Source: an uncultured Microbacterium sp. | Lineage (GTDB): Bacteria > Actinomycetota > Actinomycetes > Actinomycetales > Microbacteriaceae | Length of the DNA: 64,000 bases | Reading direction: 5' to 3' | Assembly: GCF_945952435.1 (NCBI RefSeq) | Contig: NZ_CAMFHZ010000005.1 | Coordinates: 62,001 to 126,000 of the forward strand | Shown: positions 35,613 through 44,498 of the stretch, in pieces | How the letters are laid out: every line of letters begins with the position of its first letter | Numbering within the stretch: the stretch's first letter is position 1 | The notes under the pieces: generated by a model | The model's database searches: none | Seen by the model: the letters and a program-made list of their open reading frames with translations, nothing else | What the model was told of the DNA's origin: nothing | Program-made: the position numbers and the translations under genes

Positions 35613-36922
35613 GACGTGAGACCTCCGAACGGGGCGACGAGGGCGGCGAGCCGCTGCCAGGCGTAGTCGGCGGTGACGAGGTCGTCCCGACGCTGACGGA
35701 GGAACCCGTCGATGGCGTCCTGATGGGCGAGGGCCGCGTCGACGAGCGGATTCGCCCCCGCCCGATAGGCGCCGATGTCGATGAGGTCGTTGGCCGCGCG
35801 TCGGGCGGCGAGCACGCTGCGCAGCGCCGTCGCATCGTGCCGTTGTCCCTCGTCGGTGATCTGCGAGACGACACGGGAGACGGATCCGAGCACGTCGATC
35901 GCGGGGAAGTGCCCCCGCACGGCCATGCCGCGGTCCAGCACGACGTGACCGTCGAGGATCCCTCGGGCGGCGTCGGCGACCGGTTCGTTGTGATCGTCCC
36001 CGTCGACGAGCACCGTGTACAGGCCCGTGAGGGAGCCGACGGTGCCGGTGCCGGCGCGCTCCAGGAGCCGGGCGAGCACCGAGAACGTCGAGGGCGGATA
36101 CCCTCGCGTGGCCGGCGGCTCGCCCGCCGAGAGCCCGATCTCGCGCTGGGCCATCGCGACCCGCGTCAGCGAGTCCATCATGAGCACGACGTCGCGCCCC
36201 TCGTCGCGGAAGCCCTCGGCGATCCTGGTCGCGACGAAGGCCGAGCGCAGTCGCGCCATCGCCGGCTGATCGGAGGTCGCGACGACGACCACGGACCGGG
36301 CGAGTCCCTCCGGTCCGAGGTCGTCCTCCAGGAACTCGCGCACCTCGCGCCCGCGCTCTCCGACGAGGGCGATCACGGCGACGTCCGCGCTCGAGCCGCG
36401 AGCGATCATGGACAGGAGCGACGACTTGCCCACGCCCGATCCGGCGAACAGGCCGAGGCGCTGACCGATGCCGACCGGCGTCATCGTGTCGAGGGCGCGC
36501 ACGCCGGTCCCGAGCTGACGGTCGATCCGGCGACGGTCGAGCACGCCAGGGGGCTGGTTGCCGAGCGGCACGGCGACGCTGCCGGCCAGCGCACCACGCC
36601 CGTCGATCGGGCGTCCCTGGGCATCGAGGACCCGCCCGAGCAGCGCGGAACCCGTCGGTACGAGCAGGGGGGCGCCCGCATGCCGCACGCGCGCTCGGGC
36701 CGTGATCCCGTCGACGGGTCCGAGCGGCATGCACCGCGCGGTCCCTCCGTCGACGGCGACGATCTCCGCGTCCACCGTGCGCTCGGCGACGTCGATCCTC
36801 ACCCGGTCGCCGATCGCGCCCGCGATCCCGCGCACGTCCACGCCCAGACCGCGCACGGTCTGCACGGTTCCGGATCGCTCGGGACGGGCCGCCTGCACGA
36901 CGTGCTCCCAGGTGGCGCTCAT
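35609..36922 (-). CDS. fliI: Flagellum-specific ATPase FliI
   Basis: Hexameric ATPase that energises export, related to F1-beta, 437 residues. Walker A AGSGVGKSS is at 160-168 and Walker B VVLMMDSLTR near 240; GERGREVREFLE and the catalytic region SAGEPPATRGYPPS follow. The start overlaps the fliH stop (ATGA). Confidence 0.97.
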   Translation of the reverse strand: MSATWEHVVQAARPERSGTVQTVRGLGVDVRGIAGAIGDRVRIDVAERTVDAEIVAVDGGTARCMPLGPVDGITARARVRHAGAPLLVPTGSALLGRVLDAQGRPIDGRGALAGSVAVPLGNQPPGVLDRRRIDRQLGTGVRALDTMTPVGIGQRLGLFAGSGVGKSSLLSMIARGSSADVAVIALVGERGREVREFLEDDLGPEGLARSVVVVATSDQPAMARLRSAFVATRIAEGFRDEGRDVVLMMDSLTRVAMAQREIGLSAGEPPATRGYPPSTFSVLARLLERAGTGTVGSLTGLYTVLVDGDDHNEPVADAARGILDGHVVLDRGMAVRGHFPAIDVLGSVSRVVSQITDEGQRHDATALRSVLAARRAANDLIDIGAYRAGANPLVDAALAHQDAIDGFLRQRRDDLVTADYAWQRLAALVAPFGGLTS

Positions 36923-37569
36923 CCGACCTCCTCCCCGATCTCGGATGCGCCCTCGCGATGTGCGGCCGTCGCGCGCGCGAGTGCGGCGCCGACCCGGGCA
37001 TCGACCGCCCCGTCCTCCAGGTCGACGACCGCGCCGCCCGGGTCCACGTCCGCGGCGACGACGATCTCGACGCCGTCGAGCAGCGCGGTCGCCGAGGGGT
37101 CCGCGGCCAGGACGGCCGCATCCCGTGCGCTGAAACCCACCCTCACCCAGCTCCGCACGGGCTGCTCCGCGACCGCACGGCGCAGGGCGTGCGCGGCGGA
37201 GCGCGCGGGGTCGGAGAGCTCCGCGTCGAGGATCACGGTGGCGAGGGACAGCGCGAGCTCTTCGATCCGTTCGGTGCTCTGCCCGGCGAGCGCCTCCGTC
37301 CGCGCCTGGAGCGCGACGACGGCCGTGCGCAGGGCGGACGCCGCGGACGCGTTCTCGGCGTCGGCCCGGTCCTGGCGTTCCTGGAACGCCTCCTCGTCGC
37401 GACGCCGCAGCCGCTCCGCCTCCTGCGCCGCCTCGGCGCGGCCCGCCGCGTACCCCTCGGCGTACCCGCGCGTGCGCGCACGCGCCGACTCGGCCCCGAG
37501 GTCGACCGGGACCTCACCCACCCGGGGCGGCACGAACGGAGTGAAAGGCGCGGAGGCGGTCATGGTCAC
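36919..37569 (-). CDS. fliH: Flagellar export complex protein FliH
   Basis: Stator-like regulator of FliI, 216 residues. It shows the FliH pattern: a Pro-rich N terminus (FTPFVPPRVGEVPVDL), a G-x-x-x-G-like helix (ARTRGYAEGYAAGRAEAAQEA), a long coiled coil, and a globular C-terminal part. GTG at 37569 forms the GTGA overlap used throughout this operon, but ATG at 37563 is equally possible and shortens the product by two residues. Confidence 0.88.
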   Translation of the reverse strand: MTMTASAPFTPFVPPRVGEVPVDLGAESARARTRGYAEGYAAGRAEAAQEAERLRRRDEEAFQERQDRADAENASAASALRTAVVALQARTEALAGQSTERIEELALSLATVILDAELSDPARSAAHALRRAVAEQPVRSWVRVGFSARDAAVLAADPSATALLDGVEIVVAADVDPGGAVVDLEDGAVDARVGAALARATAAHREGASEIGEEVG

Positions 37570-38621
37570 TCGACGATCTCGTCGTCCTCGCGCGAGATCG
37601 TGATCTCCTCCGCGGCCTCGAGCTCGCGGATCACGCGCACGATCTCGGCGCGCGCCTCGTCGACCTGACGCACGCGCACCGGGCCGAGCACCTTCGCCTC
37701 CTCTGCGAGGCTCTCCCTGTTGCGCTCGGTCATGTTGCGGCTGATCACCTCGGCGATCTGCTCGTCCGCGCCCTTGAGCGCGAGCGCGAGCATGCGCAGA
37801 TCCAGTCCGCGCAGCACGCGCTGGGCGTCGCGGTCCTCGAGGCGGGCGATGTCGGCGAACGTGACCATGCGGCTGCGGATGTCCTCGGCCAGGGCGAGAT
37901 CGCGTCCTTCCAGGCTCGCGAGCAGCGCCTTCTCCAGGGCGGTGTCGGAGCGGTTGATAATCTCCACGAGCGGCTGGACTCCGCCGATCGCGTCGTGCGC
38001 GTCGCGCATCGCGAAGACCCCGGTCCGCGAGCGCAGCGACTCGGCCACGATCGAGATCGCCTCCTGGGTCGCGACGCCCATGGTCGCGATCGCCTGGGCG
38101 ACGTCGGTGCGCAGCGGGTCCGGCAGAGCCGCCAGAACCGCCGCGGCGCTGTCCGCGCGGAGGTTGGCCAGCACGACCGCGACCGTGGTCGGCAGCTCGC
38201 CGTCGAGGATCGTCGCGAGCTGGGCCGGGTCCGCGGCGTTCAGGAAGTCGAAGGACACGGCGCCCTGGGACATGACGCGCCCGACCATGCCGACCGCCTT
38301 CTCCCGGCCGAACGCGGTCTCCAGCAGCCCCGTCGCGAGCTCCTCGCCGCCCCGCGAAGGCACCGCGGCGCCCGAGGCGATGCGGCGGAACTCGCCCAAC
38401 GCGCGCGCGGTGGCGCCGACGTCCACCCCGCCCAGCTGCGTCAGCTCCGCGGCGAGCAGTTCGGCTCTGGCCTCGCCGAGGTGGCGCAGGACCTCGGCGC
38501 TCGCCGCCCGATCCATGTTGAGCAGCACGATGGCGGCCTTGCGCAGTCCGCTCATCGGCGTGTCGGGAATCACCGGCGCGGCCTCCGCGACCTCGGTCGA
38601 CGGCGTGACGACCGTGCTCAT
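37566..38621 (-). CDS. fliG: Flagellar motor switch protein FliG
   Basis: Torque-generating C-ring subunit, 351 residues. The N domain (LRKAAIVLLNMDRAASAEVLRHL) contacts FliF, and the middle domain and C domain end with the charged torque helix region (RNMTERNRESLAEEAKVLGPVRVRQVDEARAEIV). It overlaps both fliF and fliH by 4 nt. Confidence 0.96.
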   Translation of the reverse strand: MSTVVTPSTEVAEAAPVIPDTPMSGLRKAAIVLLNMDRAASAEVLRHLGEARAELLAAELTQLGGVDVGATARALGEFRRIASGAAVPSRGGEELATGLLETAFGREKAVGMVGRVMSQGAVSFDFLNAADPAQLATILDGELPTTVAVVLANLRADSAAAVLAALPDPLRTDVAQAIATMGVATQEAISIVAESLRSRTGVFAMRDAHDAIGGVQPLVEIINRSDTALEKALLASLEGRDLALAEDIRSRMVTFADIARLEDRDAQRVLRGLDLRMLALALKGADEQIAEVISRNMTERNRESLAEEAKVLGPVRVRQVDEARAEIVRVIRELEAAEEITISREDDEIVE

Positions 38622-40255
38622 GCGGAGGCCTCGTCCATCAGGTTCGCGAGCGCGAGCGCGGCCGACTCCGGGTGGCTGCGCACGATCTCGTCGATCTCGC
38701 GGCGGCGACGCTCCACGAGGATCTGATCCGCCTCCGGCTCCTCCTCGAGGTCGAGGACCGCCGTGGGCAGTTCGTGCGCCGGATCGGCGAACGGCAGGGC
38801 GATCGGGTCGGACAGCGAGCGCAGCGCCTGCAGCTTCTGCGCCTCCGACTCCGACATCGTCTCGAGCATCGCGATCGGTCCGGAGTCCTCCATGCCCCTC
38901 CGACGCTGCCTGCTGCGGAAGGCGAGGAACGCGACGAGGATGATCGCGGCGAGAACGATGGCCGCGGCGATGATCATCGTGCGCAGCAGATCGCCCTGCG
39001 CCTGGTCCTGCTTCTCCTTCTCGGCCGCGTCGAGCGCCGCCGTGGCACCCGCCGCGCCGGTCTTGCTGAACGGCACGAACTCCACCGTCACGGTGTCGCC
39101 GCGTTTCGTGTCGATGCCCGCGGCGGTGGCGACGAGGGAACGGATCTGATCCGCCGAGACGCCGGTCACGGCGTCCTGGTTGAGCGCGACGCTCACCGTC
39201 TGACGGGTGACCTCGCCCGCGGGCGTCACGGTCTTCTCGGTCGTCTTGTTGACCGGGTTGTCCTTGGTGGTCTCCTCGAGCTTGTAGCCGCCACTGCCTG
39301 CGGCACCGCTCGGGACCGCGATGTTGTCCGGGCCGAGCACGCCGCTGCTGCCGCCCTTGCCGTCCGCGTAGGTCTCGGTCTTGCTCGTCTCCGCGCCCGT
39401 CGGCGATCCGGTGGGAACCGTGTAGGTCTCGTCCATCTTCTCCGAGGTCGAGTTCGCGACGTCCGCGGCGACGGTGACGGTCGCGTTGCCCGCGCCGACG
39501 ATGGTCTCCAGCATGCTGCCGACTGCAGAGGACACCTTCGCCTCGTACTCGCTCGCCTGCTTCGCTCCCCCGCCCGTGAGTCCCGTCCCCGCGGCGGAGA
39601 GCACCTTGCCGTTCTGGTCCGTGACCGTCACGTCCTCCGGCCGCATGCCGGAGACGGCCGCGCTCGTGAGGTGCACGATCGCCTCGACCTGTCCGTCGCT
39701 GAGGGTCGCACCGTTGCGGGTCTTCACGAACACCGATGCGGTCGGGTTCTGCTTCTCCGAGACGAAGACGCTCTCCTTCGGGATCGCGAGCTGCACCGAC
39801 GACGCGGTGATCCCGTTCATCGCGCCGATCGTGTTGGCGAGCTCCCCCTCGATCGCGCGCTTGTACGTGACCGACTGCTGGAACTCGCTCGCGGTGACGC
39901 CCATCTTGTCCAGCAGGGTGTATCCCTTGCTCGTGTCGCTGGGCAGCCCGGCGGACGCGGCCGCCAGGCGCTGCGCGTAGACCTTGTCGTCGGGAACGAG
40001 GATCGTCGCGCCGCCGTCCGTGAGCTCGTACGCGACGCCGGCCGACTTCAGCTGCTCGACCACCGCCGAGGCGTCCGCGGCGCTCAGCCCGGTGAACAGG
40101 GGGCTCATCTGCGGGCGCGCGAGCCAGGATCCGAGGGCGATCGCCCCGAGCACGAGCAGCGCAACGCCGATCACGGCGATGGTGCGCTGGGCGATCGAGA
40201 AGCGCGAGACGAGGAGCTTGGCCCGATCCACATAGCCGGCGAGGAAGGTCGGCAT
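38618..40255 (-). CDS. fliF: Flagellar MS-ring protein FliF
   Basis: Membrane ring scaffold, 545 residues. Membrane helices lie at about 24-45 (TIAVIGVALLVLGAIALGSW) and 425-446 (RTMIIAAAIVLAAIILVAFL), flanking the periplasmic ring-building motifs. The C-terminal tail (EIDEIVRSHPESAALALANLM) is the FliG-binding segment. It begins 2 nt after fliE. Confidence 0.96.
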   Translation of the reverse strand: MPTFLAGYVDRAKLLVSRFSIAQRTIAVIGVALLVLGAIALGSWLARPQMSPLFTGLSAADASAVVEQLKSAGVAYELTDGGATILVPDDKVYAQRLAAASAGLPSDTSKGYTLLDKMGVTASEFQQSVTYKRAIEGELANTIGAMNGITASSVQLAIPKESVFVSEKQNPTASVFVKTRNGATLSDGQVEAIVHLTSAAVSGMRPEDVTVTDQNGKVLSAAGTGLTGGGAKQASEYEAKVSSAVGSMLETIVGAGNATVTVAADVANSTSEKMDETYTVPTGSPTGAETSKTETYADGKGGSSGVLGPDNIAVPSGAAGSGGYKLEETTKDNPVNKTTEKTVTPAGEVTRQTVSVALNQDAVTGVSADQIRSLVATAAGIDTKRGDTVTVEFVPFSKTGAAGATAALDAAEKEKQDQAQGDLLRTMIIAAAIVLAAIILVAFLAFRSRQRRRGMEDSGPIAMLETMSESEAQKLQALRSLSDPIALPFADPAHELPTAVLDLEEEPEADQILVERRRREIDEIVRSHPESAALALANLMDEASA

Positions 40256-40257
40256 GC

Positions 40258-40572
40258 TCAGGCCTGCATCCGCATGATGTCGTTGAACGCGGCGACGCCC
40301 CTGTCGCGGACCGCGACGACCACGTCGAGCGTGACCGCGGCACGCGCCGCCGCGATGGTCGCCTGATGGATGTCCTGCAGGTCGCCCGTGACGGCGCGCA
40401 CGGCGAGGTCGTTGGACGTCGACTGCAGCTGCTGCAGCCCGTCGACGGCACCGGTGAGCGCGTTCGCGAACGAACCGGATCCGGTGTCCTGCGCGCGCGC
40501 AGGGTCCTCGAAGCTCAGCGGCGCGAGCGGGGCGACACCCGCGGCCGACACGCCGGAGACGGGGGCGGTCAT
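40258..40572 (-). CDS. fliE: Flagellar rod base protein FliE
   Basis: Adapter between MS ring and rod, 104 residues, with the FliE C-terminal helix pair (GDLQDIHQATIAAARAAVTLDVVVAVRDRGVAAFNDIMRMQ). The ATG overlaps the flgC stop. The order flgB-flgC-fliE-fliF is standard. Confidence 0.95.
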   Translation of the reverse strand: MTAPVSGVSAAGVAPLAPLSFEDPARAQDTGSGSFANALTGAVDGLQQLQSTSNDLAVRAVTGDLQDIHQATIAAARAAVTLDVVVAVRDRGVAAFNDIMRMQA

Positions 40573-40964
40573 GCGCCGCGGCCGATCTGCAGCGCCGACT
40601 CGTAGAGCGTCTTGGCCCGGTCGACGACGGCCGCGTTGGCCTGGTAGCCGCGCTGCGCCAGGATCAGCATGCTCATCTGGTCCCCGAGGTCGACGTTCGG
40701 GTACTGCACGTACCCCTTCGCGTCGGCGTAGGGGTGGCTCGGGTCGTAGACGCGCTTGCCCTCGGCCTGGGACTCCTCGACACCGTCCACGTACACACCG
40801 GGGCTGTCCACGCCCTCACGCACGACGACGAACTTCTCCCGGTAGGGGGCCTGACCGGCGGGCGTCGCCGTGTTGACGTTGGCGATGTTGTCGCTGAGGG
40901 CGTCGAGCCACTTGCGGTGCGTGTCCAGACCGGTGCCGGCGACCCCGATCGCGTCGAAAGTCAT
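40569..40964 (-). CDS. flgC: Flagellar rod protein FlgC
   Basis: Proximal rod subunit, 131 residues, with DALSDNIANVNTATPAGQAPYREKFV near the N terminus and the axial C-terminal helix QMSMLILAQRGYQANAAVVDRAKTLYESAL. The start overlaps the flgB stop by 4 nt. Confidence 0.96.
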   Translation of the reverse strand: MTFDAIGVAGTGLDTHRKWLDALSDNIANVNTATPAGQAPYREKFVVVREGVDSPGVYVDGVEESQAEGKRVYDPSHPYADAKGYVQYPNVDLGDQMSMLILAQRGYQANAAVVDRAKTLYESALQIGRGA

Positions 40965-41308
40965 GCCGAGGCCTGCCCGATCGCCTTGGTCACGGCCGCG
41001 CTCTGCGCACCGAGCGCCTGCGAGGCGAACTGATAGCGCAGCACGGTGTCGATGTTCGACAGCGTCTCGGTGTCCAGGTTGACGTTGTTGCCGTTCAGCC
41101 GCGTGGGCTCCAGCGAGCGCGCGGTCTCGGCCGTGACGGCGCCGCTGCCGTCGGCCACCGCATCGCGCAGCCGATCCTCGAACGACACCCGCTGCGCGTG
41201 ATAGCCCGGCGTGTTGATGTTGGCGATGTTGTCGGCGATCGCGCGCTGTCGCAGGGACAGGCCATCGAGCGCGCTGGACAACGCGGTCGCGGTGACGGAT
41301 TCGAGCAC
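40961..41308 (-). CDS. flgB: Flagellar rod protein FlgB
   Basis: Proximal rod subunit, 115 residues, with LSLRQRAIADNIANINTPGYHAQRVSFEDRL as the family signature. The GTG start at 41308 ends a leader of about 70 nt homologous to that of fliP. It is first in the 12-gene flgB-to-flgE operon. Confidence 0.95.
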   Translation of the reverse strand: MLESVTATALSSALDGLSLRQRAIADNIANINTPGYHAQRVSFEDRLRDAVADGSGAVTAETARSLEPTRLNGNNVNLDTETLSNIDTVLRYQFASQALGAQSAAVTKAIGQASA

Positions 41309-41334
41309 GGCGGCACTCCGGACGTGAGGGGCGA

Positions 41335-41371
41335 GGCCGATCCGTGGCCACTCGTCGAGCGATCCCTGCTC
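41335..41371 (-). promoter_or_regulatory. Twin GGA-loop hairpins in the flgB leader (candidate CsrA sites)
   Basis: In the mRNA sense, GAGC-AGGGATC-GCTC (41371-41357) and GGCC-ACGGATC-GGCC (41349-41335): two 4-bp stems with 7-nt GGA loops, 7 nt apart. The second stem is fully paired here whereas the fliP copy has one G-U pair. CCGGAGT follows next to the GTG start. Confidence 0.5.
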
Positions 41372-41379
41372 TGGGCCGA

Positions 41380-41408
41380 CTATCGCGACGCGATCCGCGG
41401 CGCGTAAC
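41380..41408 (-). promoter_or_regulatory. Flagellar sigma promoter 4 (flgB operon)
   Basis: Minus strand GTTACG (41408-41403), 17 nt, CGATAGTC. It differs from the other copies only in the last -35 base. Homology with the fliP promoter region continues to the start codon. Confidence 0.7.
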
Positions 41409-41435
41409 CAGAATGCGTTCCGGGATTCTCCGGAG

Positions 41436-41729
41436 TCAGCCCTCGATGTCCAGGAAGGCCGGCGAACCCGCCCCGGGATCCGGTACCCGGCGGAGAGCGG
41501 CGAGCTCGCGCGCGACGTTCGCCCGCGAGACCCGCAGACCGTCGATCAGCATCTGCTGCCGGGCCAGCGTCGCGCGAGCCCTGTCGAGGACTTCCGTGGG
41601 CGGAGGCCCTGGCGGGGGGACGAACTCCTCCACGAGCAGCTGTTCCTCGGCCGCGTCGATCGCCCGCTCGAACCCGTCCAGCAACGCGATCCAGGCGGCA
41701 AGATTGTCGGATCCGCCGGGATCAGCCAA
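41436..41729 (-). CDS. fliT: Small helical protein after fliS (FliT-like chaperone candidate)
   Basis: About 97 residues, two helices (LAAWIALLDGFERAIDAAEEQLL and PTEVLDRARATLARQQMLIDGL) separated by a Pro-rich linker (VPPPGPPP). Size, helix content and position immediately after fliS match FliT, the FliD export chaperone, although the sequence itself is not diagnostic. The start is uncertain: TTG at 41729 overlaps the fliS stop by 8 nt; a GTG at 41774 would give a longer Arg-rich N terminus. Confidence 0.6.
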   Translation of the reverse strand: MADPGGSDNLAAWIALLDGFERAIDAAEEQLLVEEFVPPPGPPPTEVLDRARATLARQQMLIDGLRVSRANVARELAALRRVPDPGAGSPAFLDIEG

Positions 41730-42132
41730 CGGCGCGCACCGCCGCGGGTGCCGTCGCCACGGCCTCCGCCGCACCGTGCCAGGCGTCCCGCAGCGGCGCG
41801 ACGATCGCCCGGCACTCGGCCGTGACCGTGACGTCCCGCGCGACGTTGGCCACCACGAGCCTCCCGTGCAGGTAGGTGTAGAGCGCGCGGAGATCGTCGG
41901 AGCCGTCCCAGGCGTCGGTGAGCGAGGCGTTGAGCTCGGTCACGATCTGCTGCGCGTGCAGAAGGTGATCCCCCGCCGCGCGTGCATCGCCGTTGTCCTG
42001 CGCGGCGATCGCCCGGTCCACGTCGACGAGGAGTCGGTCGAAGAGCAGCGTGACGAGGCGCTCCGGCGAGGCAGAGGCGACCTGCTGCTCGAGGTACTGC
42101 ATCCGCGCGCGCTGCAGGGACGTGGTGGACAT
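41722..42132 (-). CDS. fliS: Flagellin export chaperone FliS
   Basis: Four-helix chaperone that holds flagellin before export, 136 residues. Family features include QYLEQQVASASPERLVTLLFDRLLVDVDRA near the N terminus and LRALYTYLHGRLVVANVARD in the C-terminal half. GAGGAG lies 7 nt before the ATG. It is 32 bp downstream of fliD. Confidence 0.95.
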   Translation of the reverse strand: MSTTSLQRARMQYLEQQVASASPERLVTLLFDRLLVDVDRAIAAQDNGDARAAGDHLLHAQQIVTELNASLTDAWDGSDDLRALYTYLHGRLVVANVARDVTVTAECRAIVAPLRDAWHGAAEAVATAPAAVRAVG

Positions 42133-42164
42133 CGGGTGCTCCTCGCGGTTCGGGTTCGGAGGGA

Positions 42165-43538
42165 TCAGGAGGACGGGGACGACTTCGTCTGCGGGAGTGA
42201 GCCCAGCTGCCCGCTGAGCCAGGACGACTGCGACTGCAGCGCGGAGAGCTGGGTCTCGAGCGTCGCGTACGTCCGCTCCAGGGTCGCCCTGCGCTGCGCG
42301 AGTCGGATGTCCCAGGCGTCCGACTGGTCCTGGAGGGATTTGACCTCCGACTGCTGGCCCGTGATCCGGCGGGTGAGCAGTCCGTCGTACTTGTCGGAGT
42401 ACGTGCCTGCCGCAGACTCGACGCGGGCCGAGATCGCCGAGAACATCGCCTGGGTGCGCTCGGGATCGGCCGCCATCGCGGTGGCGAACCTGTCCGCGTC
42501 GAAGCTGAGCGCGCCGTACTGGTCGATCGAGATACCGATCGTCGACGGCGAGACGCCGTCCACGGGGGACTGCACCGCGCTCGCGAGCGCTCCGCGCAGG
42601 GCGCGCACCGTGCTGTCGCCGGTGAACACGCCCAGCGTGGTGTCCTTGCCGGGCGCCCCGATCGTCGCCTTGGAGCCGTTGTCGATCCGGGTGAGCAGCG
42701 CGGAGACCTGCTTCACGAACGTCTCCGCCGTCGTCGACTGCGCCTTCGTGTCGGGCGAGACGGCCACGGTCACCGGATCGGAGGTCGTCTTGACGGCGGT
42801 GACCGTGATCCCCTCGCCCACGGTGAACGAGCCGTCGGCGCTGGTCAGGCTCTGCTCCGCCGCTGTGCCGGCGAACAGCCGGATGCGGGCATCGGAGCCG
42901 GCCGTCACGATCGCCGCGCCCTGCTCCGTCGTGATGTCGACGGACGTGCCGGTGGCCACATCGGCCGCCGTGCCACGCTGCAAGGAGAACGTGTTCGCGG
43001 CCCCCGTCGCCGTCGCGGTCAGCTGCAGCCGTGAGAGCGGCGTTCCGTCGGCCGCGGTTCCCGCAGGGACCACGCTCGCGGTCACGCCGGCCTTCGCCGC
43101 GTTGATGTTCTTCGCGAGCTCGGCGGCGCTCGCGGCCCCGGCGGGGATCTCCGTGGTCTTGCCGTCCGCGCCCACGACGGTGAACGGCCCGCTCCACGTC
43201 GTCGCCCCGCCCGCCGCAGTGACCACCGAGTGAGCGCGGGCGATCGCGTCCACGACCACACCGGTACTGAAGCGAGAGGCCGACGCGCCGACGACGACCT
43301 TGACCGCGTCCGAGGACGCGGTCGCCGTGAAGGCGCCCAGCGAATGCGGGTCCTTCGCCGTCTTCGCCTTGGCCACCAGATCCTGCAGCGATGCGTTGAG
43401 CGACTGCAGGTTGGTGATGACCGACGTGCGGTCGGTGATCTTCGCGGTGATCTGGTTCTTCGGGATCGCCGCGACGTCCATCAGGGAGTTGATGATCTTG
43501 GTCGTGTCGAGACCGGAGACCAGCCCGTCGATGTTCAT
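42165..43538 (-). CDS. fliD: Flagellar filament cap protein FliD (HAP2)
   Basis: Filament-capping protein, 457 residues. The N terminus (MNIDGLVSGLDTTKIINSLMDV) and the C-terminal coiled coil (LTRRITGQQSEVKSLQDQSDAWDIRLAQRRATLERTYATLE) are diagnostic. GAAGG lies about 10 nt upstream. It follows fliC across a 105-bp gap with a large hairpin. Confidence 0.95.
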   Translation of the reverse strand: MNIDGLVSGLDTTKIINSLMDVAAIPKNQITAKITDRTSVITNLQSLNASLQDLVAKAKTAKDPHSLGAFTATASSDAVKVVVGASASRFSTGVVVDAIARAHSVVTAAGGATTWSGPFTVVGADGKTTEIPAGAASAAELAKNINAAKAGVTASVVPAGTAADGTPLSRLQLTATATGAANTFSLQRGTAADVATGTSVDITTEQGAAIVTAGSDARIRLFAGTAAEQSLTSADGSFTVGEGITVTAVKTTSDPVTVAVSPDTKAQSTTAETFVKQVSALLTRIDNGSKATIGAPGKDTTLGVFTGDSTVRALRGALASAVQSPVDGVSPSTIGISIDQYGALSFDADRFATAMAADPERTQAMFSAISARVESAAGTYSDKYDGLLTRRITGQQSEVKSLQDQSDAWDIRLAQRRATLERTYATLETQLSALQSQSSWLSGQLGSLPQTKSSPSS

Positions 43539-43578
43539 CCGCGGAAGCCTTCTGTGCGTTACGGGAGATGGTGTGCGG

Positions 43579-43619
43579 CACGGGCCTGGACGGGGTGCAC
43601 GACCCCGCCCAGGCCCGTG
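43579..43619. terminator. 18-bp inverted repeat between fliC and fliD
   Basis: 43579-43596 pairs with 43602-43619 with a single mismatch and a 5-nt loop; the arm starts CACGGGCCTGG. It begins 25 nt after the fliC stop. There is no U-tract, so it may be a partial terminator or an mRNA 3'-end stabiliser setting high flagellin over low cap expression. Confidence 0.65.
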
Positions 43620-43643
43620 GGATGCGCCTCAGGCGCGGGCGGA

Positions 43644-44492
43644 TCAGCGCAGGAGCTGGAGGACGCCCTGGCCCGACTGGTTGGCCTGCGCGAGCATGGC
43701 GGTGCCGGCCTGCTGCAGGATGTTCGAGGCGGTGTACTTGACCATCTCGGACGCCATGTCGGTGTCGCGGATGCGGCTGTTCGCGGCCGACAGGTTCTCC
43801 GCCGAGACGTTCAGGCTGTTCACGGCCGACTCGAAGCGGTTCTGCGCGGCACCGAGACCGGCGCGCTGCGACGAGACGTTCTTGATCGCGGCGTCGATCG
43901 CCGTGATCGTCGCCTGCGCCGTGGTGTTGCTGGTCACGTCGAAGCCCGCACCGACAGCCACGCCGTCCGCCGAGGCGAGCGTGCCGACGGCCGTCGGGAC
44001 GTCCGCCAGCGCGACGTCGATCTTGTCGTTCGCCGTCGCGCCCGAGCCCACCTGGAACGTCAGCGCCGTGCCGCCCTTGAGCAGGTCGATGCCGTTGAAG
44101 TTCGTCGACTGCGAGACGCGGTACAGCTCCTTGCTGAGCTCACCGGCCTCCTTGGCGATGGCGGTGCGGGAGTCGGCGTTGTTCGCGTCGCTTCCGCCCT
44201 GCACCGCGAGGTCGCGCATGCGCTGCAGGATGGAGTGCACCTCGGTCAGGGCGCCTTCCGCGGTCTGGATGACCGAGATGCCGTCCTGGGCGTTGCGCGC
44301 CGCGACGTTGAGGCCGTTCACCTGGGACTTGAGTCCCTCGGAGATGGCGAGCCCTGCGGCGTCGTCGGCGGCGCGGTTGATGCGCAGGCCGCTGGACAGC
44401 TTCTCCAGCGACTTGGAGCCCTGCAGCTGGTTGTGAGCCAGGTTGCGGTACGCGTTGAGGGCGCCGATGTTGGTTGCGATCTGAAGACCCAT
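43644..44492 (-). CDS. fliC: Flagellin
   Basis: Filament subunit, 282 residues, which is short: the conserved N-terminal D0/D1 (GLQIATNIGALNAYRNL, KSLEKLSSGLRINRAADDAAG) and C-terminal D1/D0 (ASNILQQAGTAMLAQANQSGQGVLQLLR) are joined by only about 100 variable residues. ATG at 44492 is preferred over ATG at 44498 because GGAGG ends exactly before 44498 but 6 nt before 44492. A single flagellin gene is present. Its leader carries repeated GGA motifs. Confidence 0.96.
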   Translation of the reverse strand: MGLQIATNIGALNAYRNLAHNQLQGSKSLEKLSSGLRINRAADDAAGLAISEGLKSQVNGLNVAARNAQDGISVIQTAEGALTEVHSILQRMRDLAVQGGSDANNADSRTAIAKEAGELSKELYRVSQSTNFNGIDLLKGGTALTFQVGSGATANDKIDVALADVPTAVGTLASADGVAVGAGFDVTSNTTAQATITAIDAAIKNVSSQRAGLGAAQNRFESAVNSLNVSAENLSAANSRIRDTDMASEMVKYTASNILQQAGTAMLAQANQSGQGVLQLLR

Positions 44493-44498
44493 GTTCAT

